NCBI GenBank assembly: GCA_964519805.1
Contig: CAZFKN010000001.1
Location: forward strand, 1-64,000
Direction of reading: 5' to 3'
From: DASQPE01 sp964519805
GTDB lineage: Bacteria > Gemmatimonadota > Gemmatimonadetes > Gemmatimonadales > GWC2-71-9
Length of the DNA stretch: 64,000 nt
Part shown: one piece after another, positions 51,503 to 60,021 of the stretch
How positions within the stretch are numbered: position 1 is the first letter of the stretch
How the letters are laid out: the number at the start of each line of letters is the position of its first letter
Notes under the pieces: model-generated
Told to the model about the DNA's origin: nothing
The model's database searches: none
What the model saw: the letters and a program-made list of their open reading frames with translations, nothing else
Translations under genes and position numbers: made by a program

Positions 51503-52551
51503 AGGCGAAAGTGCCCGTCGCCGTGCTGGGGGCCACCGGCACGGTGGGGCAGAAGTTCGTCCGGCTCCTGGCCGACCATCCCTGGTTCGAGATCACCGCG
51601 CTGGCGGCCTCGGACCAGAGCGCCGGTCGGCCGTACGGTGAGGCCGTTCGCTGGCGCGAGACGACGGCGCTGCCCGAGCGGCTCGCGGCGATGACGGTCG
51701 CCCGCTCGGTCCCGGCACTCCCCGCGCGGATCGCCTTTTCCGCGCTCGATGCCGATGCCGCCCAGCCCATCGAGCAAGCGTTCGCGAAATGCGGCCTGTG
51801 GGTGGTGACGAACACGCGGGTTCACCGCATGGATCCCGACGTGCCGCTCATGATCCCCGAGATCAACGCCGGCCATCTCGAGCTGGCCGAACGCCAGCGG
51901 GCCGCCCGCGGCTGGCCCGGCGCGATCCTGGCCAATCCCAACTGCTCGACCGCGGGGCTGGTGCTGGCTCTCGCCCCGCTGCAACGGGCGTTCGGGCTCG
52001 AAAAGGTGTTCGTGACCACCATGCAGTCGGTCTCGGGCGCAGGCTATCCGGGGGTCCCGTCGCTGGACATCCTGGGCAACGTGGTGCCGCTCATCGGCGG
52101 CGAAGAGGAAAAGATGGAGCGGGAGACCCGCAAGATCCTCGGCGCCCTGGCGGACGGTATGGTCGAGCCCGCCCGCATCACTGTGAGCGCGCAGTGCAAC
52201 CGCGTGGCCACCGTTGAAGGCCACATGGAGGCCGTCTCCGTGGGTCTCGGCCGGCGGGCCACGCCGGACGAGGCCATCGCTGCGCTGCGGGGGTTCCGGG
52301 GACCGAAGTCGGTTCAGGGTCTCCCCTCGTCGCCGACGTCGCCGGTTGAGGTGGATGCGCGGCCCGACCGGCCCCAGCCCCGGCTCGATCTCGAGCGCGG
52401 TCGGGGCATGACGGTGACGGTGGGCCGGGTCCGCCCGTGCCCTCTGCTCGATCTCCGGTTCGTGCTGCTGAGCCACAACACCATCCGCGGTGCCGCCGGC
52501 GCGGCGGTGCAGATCGCCGAGCTGCTCGTGGCCGAGGGCCGGGTGAGCTGA
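51499..52551 (+). CDS. asd: aspartate-semialdehyde dehydrogenase
   Basis: Reduces aspartyl phosphate to the semialdehyde. 350 residues of the archaeal/fungal-like branch: VAVLGATGTVGQKFVRLLAD (NADP site), the catalytic Cys in ILANPNCSTAGLVLAL (near 149), VTTMQSVSGAGYPGVPSLDI and QCNRVATVEGHMEAVSVGL. It overlaps dapE and is followed by lysC after 3 bp, a pathway-ordered operon. Confidence 0.96.
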   Translation: MKAKVPVAVLGATGTVGQKFVRLLADHPWFEITALAASDQSAGRPYGEAVRWRETTALPERLAAMTVARSVPALPARIAFSALDADAAQPIEQAFAKCGLWVVTNTRVHRMDPDVPLMIPEINAGHLELAERQRAARGWPGAILANPNCSTAGLVLALAPLQRAFGLEKVFVTTMQSVSGAGYPGVPSLDILGNVVPLIGGEEEKMERETRKILGALADGMVEPARITVSAQCNRVATVEGHMEAVSVGLGRRATPDEAIAALRGFRGPKSVQGLPSSPTSPVEVDARPDRPQPRLDLERGRGMTVTVGRVRPCPLLDLRFVLLSHNTIRGAAGAAVQIAELLVAEGRVS

Positions 52552-52554
52552 CCG

Positions 52555-53904
52555 ATGATCGTCTGCAAGTTTGGCGGTACATCGATCCAGGACACGCAGG
52601 CCATCAGTCGGCTCATCGGCATCATCGGCGAGCGCACGGCCGACCAGCCGCTCGTGGTCGTCTCGGCGCTCGCGGGCGTGACCGATGCGCTTCTGGGCCT
52701 CGCACGGCTGGCGGAAATGGGTGGGTCCGGGTTCCGCGACCGCCTGGCGGAGATCATCGCCCGGCATGAGGCCATCGCGCATGAGCTGGCGGGGGCCGAC
52801 GCGGCAATCGACGCCGTCCGCGCGGAGGCGGAAGCGCTTGCGCGGGAGCTGGAGCCGCTCGCGGGCCGACGGGCCACCGTCCGGGAGGTAGACGCGATCC
52901 TCGGACGGGGCGAGCTCTGGAGCTCGCGCGTGATCGCGGCCGCGCTCACCGGCGCGGGCGTCCCCGCCGAATGGGTCGACATCCGCTCCATCATGGTCAC
53001 CGACGACCGCTTCGGCCGGGCCACGCCGTACGCCCAGGTGCTGAGCGTCCGTGCCCGCGAGCGACTGGCGCCCGTGCTCGAGGCGTCGGTTGTCCCGGTG
53101 ACGCAGGGATTCATCGGCGCCACCGCTACTGGCGTCCCCACCACCCTCGGTCGTGGCGGCTCCGACTTCAGTGCCTCGCTCCTCGGCGCGGCGCTCCGGG
53201 CCAAGCGCGTGGAGATCTGGACCGACGTGGACGGCCTCATGACCGCCGACCCGCGGGTGGTCCCGTTTGCCCGGACGCTGGAGGTCGCGAGCTACGAGGA
53301 GGCCGCGGAGCTGGCGACGTTCGGCGCGAAGGTGCTCCATCCGGCGACCGCGGTGCCGCTCGTGCACGAGGGCATCCCGATCGTCGTGCTCAACTCGCGT
53401 CACCCCGAGCGTCGGGGAACGGTCATCGAGCCCAGCGCGGAGCTGACCCGCCTGGGCGATTCGCCGATCCGCTCGATCTCGTGGAAAAAGGGTATCACGG
53501 TGATCAACATCCGGGCGCCACGGATGCTGGGCGCCTACGGGTTCCTGCGACAGCTGTTCGAGATATTCGAGCGCCATGAAGTCGTGGTGGACGTCCTCGC
53601 GAGCAGTGAGGTGAGCGTCTCCCTCACGATCGAGGACCCCCGCCATCTGGCGCTGGTGCGCCGGGAGCTGGACGATCTCGGCGAGGTGTGGGTGGACCAC
53701 GGGCGAGCGATCATCGCGGTCGTCGGCATCGGCCTCAAGACCACACCTGGCCTGGTTGCGCGGGTCTTCGGCGCCGTGGGCGAGGCCTGTGTCGAGGTCA
53801 TCTCGCAGGGAGCGTCGGCCATCAACATGACCTTCACCGTGAAGGAAGAGGACGGTCCCGTGGTGGTGCAGCGCCTGCATGCGGAGTTCTTCGGAACCTG
53901 CTGA
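52555..53904 (+). CDS. lysC: aspartate kinase (monofunctional)
   Basis: First step from aspartate to lysine, methionine and threonine. 449 residues. The kinase core is CKFGGTSIQDTQAISRLIGI, VVVSALAGVTDALLGLA, TTLGRGGSDFSASLLGAALR, EIWTDVDGLMTADPRVVP, with ATFGAKVLHPATAVPLVHEG. Two C-terminal ACT domains (about 300-449: GITVINIRAPRMLGAYGFL, IIAVVGIGLKTTPGLVARVF) would bind lysine or threonine for feedback. No homoserine dehydrogenase domain is fused. Confidence 0.97.
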   Translation: MIVCKFGGTSIQDTQAISRLIGIIGERTADQPLVVVSALAGVTDALLGLARLAEMGGSGFRDRLAEIIARHEAIAHELAGADAAIDAVRAEAEALARELEPLAGRRATVREVDAILGRGELWSSRVIAAALTGAGVPAEWVDIRSIMVTDDRFGRATPYAQVLSVRARERLAPVLEASVVPVTQGFIGATATGVPTTLGRGGSDFSASLLGAALRAKRVEIWTDVDGLMTADPRVVPFARTLEVASYEEAAELATFGAKVLHPATAVPLVHEGIPIVVLNSRHPERRGTVIEPSAELTRLGDSPIRSISWKKGITVINIRAPRMLGAYGFLRQLFEIFERHEVVVDVLASSEVSVSLTIEDPRHLALVRRELDDLGEVWVDHGRAIIAVVGIGLKTTPGLVARVFGAVGEACVEVISQGASAINMTFTVKEEDGPVVVQRLHAEFFGTC

Positions 53905-53955
53905 TCTCGCCATTGCGGACTGCCGACGCGGTGAAAAACTGTTATCGTGCACGGC

Positions 53956-54654
53956 ATGCGACTCGCGCTCGTGGGCTACGGACGCATGGGACGGACGATC
54001 GCGGCGCTGGCCGCGGCGCGTGGGCACGAGATTGCGCTCGTCGTGGATGAAGCCGACAACCCGGCCGGAGCAGCGCTGGTGCCCGGGCGGCTCCGCGGCA
54101 TCGAGGCGGCACTGGAGTTCACCACACCGGCCTCCGCCCCAACCAATCTCATACGCCTCGCCGAGGCCGGTGTGCCTACGGTGTGCGGGACCACCGGATG
54201 GGACGGCGATCTTCCGCGAGTCGCGAGCGTGATTCGCGAGCGGAGGGGGGCGCTGGTGCACGCCACGAACTTTTCGGTCGGCGTGCACCTGTTTCTTCGA
54301 ACCGCGCGGGAGCTGGCGCGTCGGTTCACACCCCACCGGGAGTTCGATGGCTTCATCGTCGAGGAGCACCACCAGACGAAGCTCGACGCCCCCTCGGGCA
54401 CGGCGCTCACGCTCCAGGCCGCCGTCGCCCGGACAGACCCCTCTCGGCGCTTCCCGATCACGTCGGTTCGGGGCGGCTCGATCCCCGGCAACCACACGCT
54501 GACCTACGACGGACCCCACGAGAGTGTGACCCTCGCGCATGTCGCGCGGTCACGCGACGGGTTCGCCGCCGGCGCCCTCCTCGCCGCGGAGTGGCTGCCC
54601 GGGCGCAGCGGGGTCTTTACGTTCGACGACGTGCTGTTCGGAGACGATCGATGA
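53956..54654 (+). CDS. dapB: 4-hydroxy-tetrahydrodipicolinate reductase
   Basis: NAD(P)H-dependent step of lysine synthesis. 232 residues from the ATG at 53956 (MRLALVGYGRMGRTIAAL); a GTG three codons earlier is possible. The nucleotide site is GYGRMG, with CGTTGW, ATNFSVGVHLF and the catalytic EEHHQTKLDAPSGTALTLQ. It is shorter than E. coli DapB (273), as in other compact members. The stop overlaps the dapA start (ATGA). Confidence 0.96.
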   Translation: MRLALVGYGRMGRTIAALAAARGHEIALVVDEADNPAGAALVPGRLRGIEAALEFTTPASAPTNLIRLAEAGVPTVCGTTGWDGDLPRVASVIRERRGALVHATNFSVGVHLFLRTARELARRFTPHREFDGFIVEEHHQTKLDAPSGTALTLQAAVARTDPSRRFPITSVRGGSIPGNHTLTYDGPHESVTLAHVARSRDGFAAGALLAAEWLPGRSGVFTFDDVLFGDDR

Positions 54655-55538
54655 CCCGGCTTCAGGGCTGTGGCACCGCGCTCGTGACGCCGTTCACCCC
54701 GTCAGGCGAAGTAGACCACAAGGCGCTCGAGGCGCTCGCCACTTGGCAGGTAGCCGAAGGGATCGACTTCCTCGTGCCGTGCGGCTCGACCGGTGAAGCC
54801 CAGACGCTGGACGAGGCGGAGCGCGTGCGCGTGGTGGAGACGGTGGTCCACGTGGCGGCGGGCCGCGTGCCGGTCATGGCCGGCGCCACGAGCAACGACA
54901 CCCGCCGGGCGGTCGAGGAGACTCGACGCATGTGCGGTGTGGGGGCGGATTGGATCCTGAGCGCCACGCCCTACTACAACAAGCCGACGCAGGAAGGACT
55001 CTACCGCCACTTCATGGCGGTGCTCGACGCCTCGACCCGGCCAGTCTGCCTGTACAACGTCCCCGGGCGCACCGCGGTGAATCTCAAACCGGACACCGCG
55101 CTTCGACTCGCCGACCACCCCAATTGCCTCGCCATCAAGGAAGCGAGCGGCGACCTGCGTCAGGCCGTGGACCTGATCCGCGGCCGGCCGGACCGTTTCG
55201 CCGTGTACTCCGGCGAAGACTGGCTGGCCCTTGGCATCATCGCCTCAGGCGGCGACGGGCTCATCTCGGTGGTCTCGAACGAAGTCCCGGCCGCGGCCAC
55301 GATGCTCGTGCACCTGGCGCTCTCAGGCGAGCTGGCGAACGCCCGAAACTGCCTCCATCGGCTGCTCCCGCTCATCGATGCCAACTTCGTGGAGACCAAT
55401 CCGGCGCCCGTGAAGGCGGCGTTGGCGCTCATGGGACGGATCACCGGGACGCTCCGGCTTCCGCTGGTTCCGGTGGCAGACGCGACCCGCGAGCTGCTAC
55501 GCACCGGTCTCAGGAGCGCGGGGGTCTCGAATGTCTGA
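54651..55538 (+). CDS. dapA: 4-hydroxy-tetrahydrodipicolinate synthase
   Basis: Condenses pyruvate with aspartate semialdehyde. 295 residues. Motifs are GTALVTPFTPSGEVDHKALE, LVPCGSTGEAQTLDEAER, ATPYYNKPTQEGLYRHF (catalytic Tyr), LYNVPGRTAVNL and the Schiff-base lysine in LAIKEASGDLRQ. Standard length. It overlaps dapD by 8 bp. Confidence 0.97.
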   Translation: MTRLQGCGTALVTPFTPSGEVDHKALEALATWQVAEGIDFLVPCGSTGEAQTLDEAERVRVVETVVHVAAGRVPVMAGATSNDTRRAVEETRRMCGVGADWILSATPYYNKPTQEGLYRHFMAVLDASTRPVCLYNVPGRTAVNLKPDTALRLADHPNCLAIKEASGDLRQAVDLIRGRPDRFAVYSGEDWLALGIIASGGDGLISVVSNEVPAAATMLVHLALSGELANARNCLHRLLPLIDANFVETNPAPVKAALALMGRITGTLRLPLVPVADATRELLRTGLRSAGVSNV

Positions 55539-56412
55539 GCCACCGTCCGGTTTGGCCGCTGCCCAGCCACCCGACTTTCTGGGGCTCCGCGCGGAAGTCG
55601 AGCGCTACGCCGGCGGCGTTCCACCCGGGGAAGAGGAGCGGGCGCTCGAGGCGTTCCGCGCCCTCAAGACCCGCCTCAATTGTGGTGAAGTGCGCGCGGC
55701 CAGTCGCGGACCGGACGGCGTCTGGCGTGCGAATGCATGGGTCAAGAGCGGGATTCTGCTCGGGTTCCGGATCGGCAAGCTCGCACCCGCGGCGACGGGC
55801 GGGCCGTTCCCCTTCCTCGACAAGGACACGCTGCCGCTCCGCGAGTTGGCGCTCGCCGACAACGTGCGCCTCGTGCCCGGAGGGTCCGCGATTCGCGACG
55901 GCTGCTTCGTGGGCCGCGGCGTGATCTGCATGCCACCCATGTACATCAACATCGGCGCCTACGTGGACGACGGCACCCTCGTGGACAGTCACGCGCTGGT
56001 CGGCAGCTGCGCCCAGATTGGGAAGCGGGTTCACCTTTCGGCCGCCGCGCAGGTCGGGGGCGTGCTGGAGCCTGCCGGTGCACTGCCGGTCATCATCGAG
56101 GACGAGGTGCTGGTGGGCGGCAACTGCGGCGTGTACGAGGGGACCGTGGTCCGGGAGCGCGCGGTGCTCGCCCCCGGCGTTCTGCTCACGGGTGGCACGC
56201 CGGTGCTGGACCTCGTGCACGATCGGACGTACCGCCGGGAGGGCGACCGACCGCTCGAGATCCCGGCGGGCGCCGTCGTGGTCCCCGGTACGCGGCCCGT
56301 CACCGGCGGGGCAGGCAAGGCGCGCGGCGTGGGCCTCTACTCGCCGGTCATAGTGAAATACCGGGATGAGAAGACGGATACCGCGGTGCGGCTGGAAGAC
56401 CTGCTTCGGTGA
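55531..56412 (+). CDS. dapD: tetrahydrodipicolinate N-succinyltransferase
   Basis: Uses succinyl-CoA to commit to the succinylase branch of diaminopimelate synthesis. 293 residues. The left-handed beta-helix is seen as hexapeptide repeats (GRGVICMPPMYINIGAYVDD, TLVDSHALVGSCAQIGKRVH, EDEVLVGGNCGVYEGTVV, ERAVLAPGVLLTGGTPV). AWVKSGILLGFRIGKLAP precedes it. Its presence supports reading the operon's M20 deacylase as DapE. Confidence 0.96.
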   Translation: MSEPPSGLAAAQPPDFLGLRAEVERYAGGVPPGEEERALEAFRALKTRLNCGEVRAASRGPDGVWRANAWVKSGILLGFRIGKLAPAATGGPFPFLDKDTLPLRELALADNVRLVPGGSAIRDGCFVGRGVICMPPMYINIGAYVDDGTLVDSHALVGSCAQIGKRVHLSAAAQVGGVLEPAGALPVIIEDEVLVGGNCGVYEGTVVRERAVLAPGVLLTGGTPVLDLVHDRTYRREGDRPLEIPAGAVVVPGTRPVTGGAGKARGVGLYSPVIVKYRDEKTDTAVRLEDLLR

Positions 56413-56422
56413 GAGGAAGGCA

Positions 56423-56463
56423 GTGAACGGTAAATAGTAGAGTTCACCGTTTACTGTTCACGC
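56423..56463. repeat. heptad-repeat inverted element R6 (compact)
   Basis: The left arm at 56423-56438 (GTGAACG, GTAAATA) and the right arm at 56442-56463 (GTTCACC, GTTTACT, GTTCACG) are separated by only three to five bases. The shortest member of the family, folding as a tight hairpin between dapD and the yjbQ-like gene, 5 bp before the latter's start codon. Confidence 0.85.
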
Positions 56464-56468
56464 AATTC

Positions 56469-56891
56469 ATGGCTAACCACACCCACTACCTCTGGTTCGA
56501 GACCAAGCGGCGCCAGGAGATCCTCGATATCACGGATCAGGTGGCCGCGCAGGTGCAGACGAGCGACATCAGGGAAGGCTTCGTGCTCGTGAGCGCCATG
56601 CACATCACCGCCTCCGTCTTCGTGAACGATCACGAGTCCGGCCTCTGGCACGACATCCTGCATTGGCTCGAGCATACCGTGGCGCCCTGGGATCCCACCC
56701 GGTACCGGCACAACGAGACCGGCGAGGACAACGCGGCAGCTCACCTCCGAAGTCTCACGATCGGACACGAGGTCATTGTGCCGATCACCGAGGGCAAGCT
56801 GGACCTCGGTCCCTGGCAGCGGGTCTTCTACGGTGAATGGGACGGGCAGCGACGCAAGCGGGTGATCGTCAAGGTGCTCGGGGAGAAATGA
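56469..56891 (+). CDS. YjbQ/UPF0047-family protein
   Basis: Protein of 140 residues matching UPF0047: WFETKRRQEILDITDQVAAQ, HITASVFVNDHESGLWHDIL, YRHNETGEDNAAAHLRSLTI, GHEVIVPITEGKLDLGPWQR and RVFYGEWDGQRRKRVIVKVL. Family members have weak thiamin-phosphate synthase activity; the true role is unclear. The stop overlaps the start of the remnant that follows (ATGA). Confidence 0.93.
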   Translation: MANHTHYLWFETKRRQEILDITDQVAAQVQTSDIREGFVLVSAMHITASVFVNDHESGLWHDILHWLEHTVAPWDPTRYRHNETGEDNAAAHLRSLTIGHEVIVPITEGKLDLGPWQRVFYGEWDGQRRKRVIVKVLGEK

Positions 56892-57022
56892 CTACCCCGG
56901 GCATGCCTCAAACCCGTCTGGCCGCGCTCAGTCGTCGTGTCAACATCGCCCGCTGGTTCAACAGGTGCGTCGGCGGGCTCTAGCTCGACACCGGCGTGCT
57001 GCGGGCGCTCGGCGTCGGCTAG
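56888..57022 (+). pseudogene. remnant resembling the start of a glycoside hydrolase (GH5-like)
   Basis: An ATG overlapping the previous stop opens 31 codons that include LSRRVNIARWFNR, like the RGVNxxHWF start of GH5 cellulases. A TAG at 56981 interrupts, and the same frame continues LDTGVLRALGVG to a second TAG, recalling the next conserved segment (LRxLGV). Only about 45 codons remain. This is a resemblance by eye; the stretch could be chance. Confidence 0.35.
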
Positions 57023-57025
57023 ACG

Positions 57026-58681
57026 CTACATCACGCGGTACTTGGGGCCGCTGCCGCCCTCGCGGGGGGTCCACCGCGGTCCGAGCACGTCCGTCGCCTT
57101 GCAATCCACACAATTCGGCGCGTTCACCCGCAACTCGTCACCGACGCGCTCGTACACGCCGGCCGGGCACATGTGGGCATAGAAGTCCGCCAACGCACCG
57201 CTCACATCCCGCCCGACCACGAGGTGCGAGGGGATCGTGTCGCGAGTCGCGTTGCCGGACTTGAAGACCGCGTCGACCTTGCTGAACGTGAGCGTCCCGT
57301 CCGGGGTGAACCCATGCGCCGGTCGCATGGAACGCTGAGTGGCCGCATCCTCAGGCATCACCACGCGGCCGCCTGGAAAGCGCCCGCCGGTGAGGGTCAT
57401 CAGGCCGGCCTTCAGTCCGCCGAGGTAGAGCCCGTCCTTGAACGCCAGCCGCATGTTGCGGGTGCGATAGAGGTCGTGCGCGATGAAGCTCGCGTCGACC
57501 AGCCGGTCGTACTGCGCTAACGCCTCGGCCCCGCCAGCGCCGGTCGAGAACGCGTCGAAGGCGGCCCGGGCGGCGAAGATCCCTGACTGCATGGCGTAGT
57601 GAATGCCCTTGAGGGACGGGACGTCGACGAAGCCCGCCGCATCGCCCACGAGCAGCAGTCCCTCGCCGTACCGCTGCTCGGGCAACGCGTGGAAACCGCC
57701 CTCGGGGATTGTTTTCGCGCCCCACTCCAGCAGTTGACCACCCTCGAGCTGCGGGCGAAAGAGAGGATGCAGCTTCATCCGCTGGAGCAGCTCGTGCACG
57801 TCGAGCGATGCGTCGTGATAGTCGAGGCCGACAACGAGTCCGGTGGCAACCTGTCCCGGCCCCAAGGGATACATGAAGCTGCCGCCAAACGCGTCCGACG
57901 GGAGCGGCCAGCCCAGCGTGTGGATTACGCGATCCAGCGGGCGCTTCACACCCCACACCTCCTTCACGCCGAGCGCGAAGATCTGGGGATTCGGCGATCC
58001 CACGTGTCGCCACTCGCGCCAGGCCTGCGTCAGCATCCCACGGGTCCCCTCGGCGAGGACCGTGATCTTTGCGGTGACGTCGGTCGCCTCCTGATACCCC
58101 GCGCCAGGCTCGCCGCCGCGATCGAGGCCGGATGCGGCGGTGCGAACGCCCCGCACGGCCTGACCCTCGACCAGGAGCGACGCGACGGGGAATCCCGGAA
58201 AGAGGTGGATGCCCGCTTCCTCCGCCTTTTCTCCGAGCCACCGCACGATCTCGCAGATCGACGCCGTGTAGAATCCCGAGTTGTGCATCGTGGGCGGGGT
58301 AGGGATGCGCTGCGCCCGCCGTTCGGTGAGGAAGTAGACCGCTTCGCTTGTGACTCGCTGGCGGAACGGGAGCCGGTCGGGGGAGAACTCCGGAAACAGG
58401 TACCGGAATGGCCCGGGATTCACCACGGCGCCCGAGAGGCTATGCTCGCCGAGACTGCCCGCCTTCTCGAGAACGGCTACGTTCAGGTCGGGTACGCTCT
58501 TTCCGGCATCACGGGCTTGCCTGACGAGCCGCGCAAGCTCGATGGCGCAGGCCAGCCCGCCGGGCCCGCCGCCCACGATCACCACATCCATCTCGATCGC
58601 CTCCGAACTCGGCGGCTCCGCGAGGATCAGGCGGCCGAGCGGAAGCGGGGGCTGATGCTGGATCGGCAGGATGGAGCCCAC
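57026..58681 (-). CDS. electron-transfer-flavoprotein:quinone oxidoreductase
   Basis: Membrane-associated flavoprotein (ETF-QO) that passes electrons from ETF to the quinone pool. 551 residues from a GTG at 58681 preceded by AAGGAG; the longer frame upstream is rejected. FAD site MDVVIVGGGPGGLACAIELA, LEKAGSLGEHSLSGAVV, LLVGDAAGFVDVPSLKGIHY. The C-terminal 4Fe-4S region retains CPAGVYE and NCVDCKATD, but the last Cys of the usual NCxxCKTCD is Thr, so one cluster ligand is missing. Near etfA/etfB, its expected partners. Confidence 0.92.
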   Translation of the reverse strand: MGSILPIQHQPPLPLGRLILAEPPSSEAIEMDVVIVGGGPGGLACAIELARLVRQARDAGKSVPDLNVAVLEKAGSLGEHSLSGAVVNPGPFRYLFPEFSPDRLPFRQRVTSEAVYFLTERRAQRIPTPPTMHNSGFYTASICEIVRWLGEKAEEAGIHLFPGFPVASLLVEGQAVRGVRTAASGLDRGGEPGAGYQEATDVTAKITVLAEGTRGMLTQAWREWRHVGSPNPQIFALGVKEVWGVKRPLDRVIHTLGWPLPSDAFGGSFMYPLGPGQVATGLVVGLDYHDASLDVHELLQRMKLHPLFRPQLEGGQLLEWGAKTIPEGGFHALPEQRYGEGLLLVGDAAGFVDVPSLKGIHYAMQSGIFAARAAFDAFSTGAGGAEALAQYDRLVDASFIAHDLYRTRNMRLAFKDGLYLGGLKAGLMTLTGGRFPGGRVVMPEDAATQRSMRPAHGFTPDGTLTFSKVDAVFKSGNATRDTIPSHLVVGRDVSGALADFYAHMCPAGVYERVGDELRVNAPNCVDCKATDVLGPRWTPREGGSGPKYRVM

Positions 58682-58731
58682 GGGTCTCCTTGGCGACGGG
58701 CGGGAACGGGCGAGAGAAGATAACGCAATCC

Positions 58732-58765
58732 GGTTCACTGTTCACCGTTCACCGTTTACTGTTCC
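58732..58765. repeat. heptad-repeat element R7 (single arm)
   Basis: GTTCACT, GTTCACC, GTTCACC, GTTTACT, GTTCC in the 89-bp gap between the divergent ETF-QO and aminotransferase genes, ending 5 bp before the aminotransferase ATG. No opposite arm is present nearby. Confidence 0.82.
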
Positions 58766-58770
58766 AGCCC

Positions 58771-60021
58771 ATGACCGGCCCTCATCGTATCCCGGGGTTC
58801 CGCGCCGTCCCGTTCACCGGCGTCATCTACGTCATGGCCGAGGCGGCCCGCCAGGGCTTCCGCCACGGGCACCCGGACTGGTGCAACCTCGGTCAAGGGA
58901 TGCCGGAGACGGGCCCCTTGCCCGGCGCGCCGCCGAGGGTCGAGCACGTGGACATCAGCCTGGACGACCAGGAGTACGCGCCGATTCCCGGGATCTGGGA
59001 GCTGCGACGGGCGGTCGCGGAGCTTTACAACCAGCTGTATCGACAGGACCGGTCGTCGAAGTACACCGAGCGCAACGTCTGTATCTGTGGCGGGGGGCGT
59101 GCGTCGCTCACGCGCGCGGTCGCCGCGCTCGGCCACATCAACCTCGGCCATTTCCTGCCCGACTACACGGCGTACGAAGAGCTGCTCGACATCTTCAAGG
59201 CGTTCACCGCCATCCCCATCCTGCTGGACCCGGCCAAGGGCTATCAGTTCGGACTCGACGATCTTCGCCGGGAGATCACCGGGCGCGGGCTGTCGGCGTT
59301 GCTGCTGTCGAACCCCTGCAATCCGACGGGCAAGGTCATCCGGGGCGCCGAGCTTGCGGCCTGGGTGGCGGCCGCCCGGGAGCTTCAGTGCTCGCTGCTC
59401 GTGGATGAGTTCTACTCGCACTACGTGTGGGCCGACGGAGGTCAAATGGTGTCCGCGGCACGCTACGTCGAGGACGTCGAGACCGACCCGGTCGTGCTGT
59501 TCGACGGGTTCACCAAGAACTGGCGCTACCCGGGCTGGCGGTGCAGCTGGATCGTGGGCCCGCAGCAGGTGATCGACGCTGTGTCGAGCAGCGGGTCGTT
59601 CCTCGACGGGGGCGGGAGCAAGCCGCTGCAACGCTCGGCTGTGCCGCTGCTCGCGCCGGATGTCGCGTGCGGCGAAACGGCGGCGATCCAACGGGCGTTC
59701 GGACGCAAGCGCCGAATCCTGCTCGACGGCCTGCGTGACGCGGGCATGCGGTTCGACCTCGAGCCGGAAGGGACGTTCTACTGCTGGGCCGACTTGTCCG
59801 GACTGCCGGGGGGACTCGCCGACGGCATGACGCTGTTCCGAACCCTGCTGGGGCACAAGGTGATCTGCGTGCCGGGGGAATTCTTCGACGTGAATCCCGG
59901 GAAGCGGCGCAGTAACCGGCCGTCCCGCTTCAAGAGCTACATGCGATTTTCGTTCGGGGCGGAAGAGGGACAGGTGGTGGCGGGAGTGGAGAGGATCCAA
60001 AAGGCAGTTGGAACACGGTGA
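58771..60021 (+). CDS. class I/II PLP-dependent aminotransferase
   Basis: Fold-type I aminotransferase of 416 residues from the ATG at 58771. It has NLGQGMPETGPLPG, DDQEYAPIPGIWELRRAVAE, LLLSNPCNPTGKVIRGAELA (aspartate-binding NPxNPTG), LLVDEFYSHYVW and the PLP lysine in DGFTKNWRYPGWRCSWI, then the Arg near RFKSYMRFSFG for substrate carboxylate. The substrate is not fixed. It is the nearest candidate to supply the N-succinyl-diaminopimelate aminotransferase step missing from the dap cluster, but alanine or aromatic substrates are equally possible. The stop codon lies in heptad element R8. Confidence 0.88.
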   Translation: MTGPHRIPGFRAVPFTGVIYVMAEAARQGFRHGHPDWCNLGQGMPETGPLPGAPPRVEHVDISLDDQEYAPIPGIWELRRAVAELYNQLYRQDRSSKYTERNVCICGGGRASLTRAVAALGHINLGHFLPDYTAYEELLDIFKAFTAIPILLDPAKGYQFGLDDLRREITGRGLSALLLSNPCNPTGKVIRGAELAAWVAAARELQCSLLVDEFYSHYVWADGGQMVSAARYVEDVETDPVVLFDGFTKNWRYPGWRCSWIVGPQQVIDAVSSSGSFLDGGGSKPLQRSAVPLLAPDVACGETAAIQRAFGRKRRILLDGLRDAGMRFDLEPEGTFYCWADLSGLPGGLADGMTLFRTLLGHKVICVPGEFFDVNPGKRRSNRPSRFKSYMRFSFGAEEGQVVAGVERIQKAVGTR

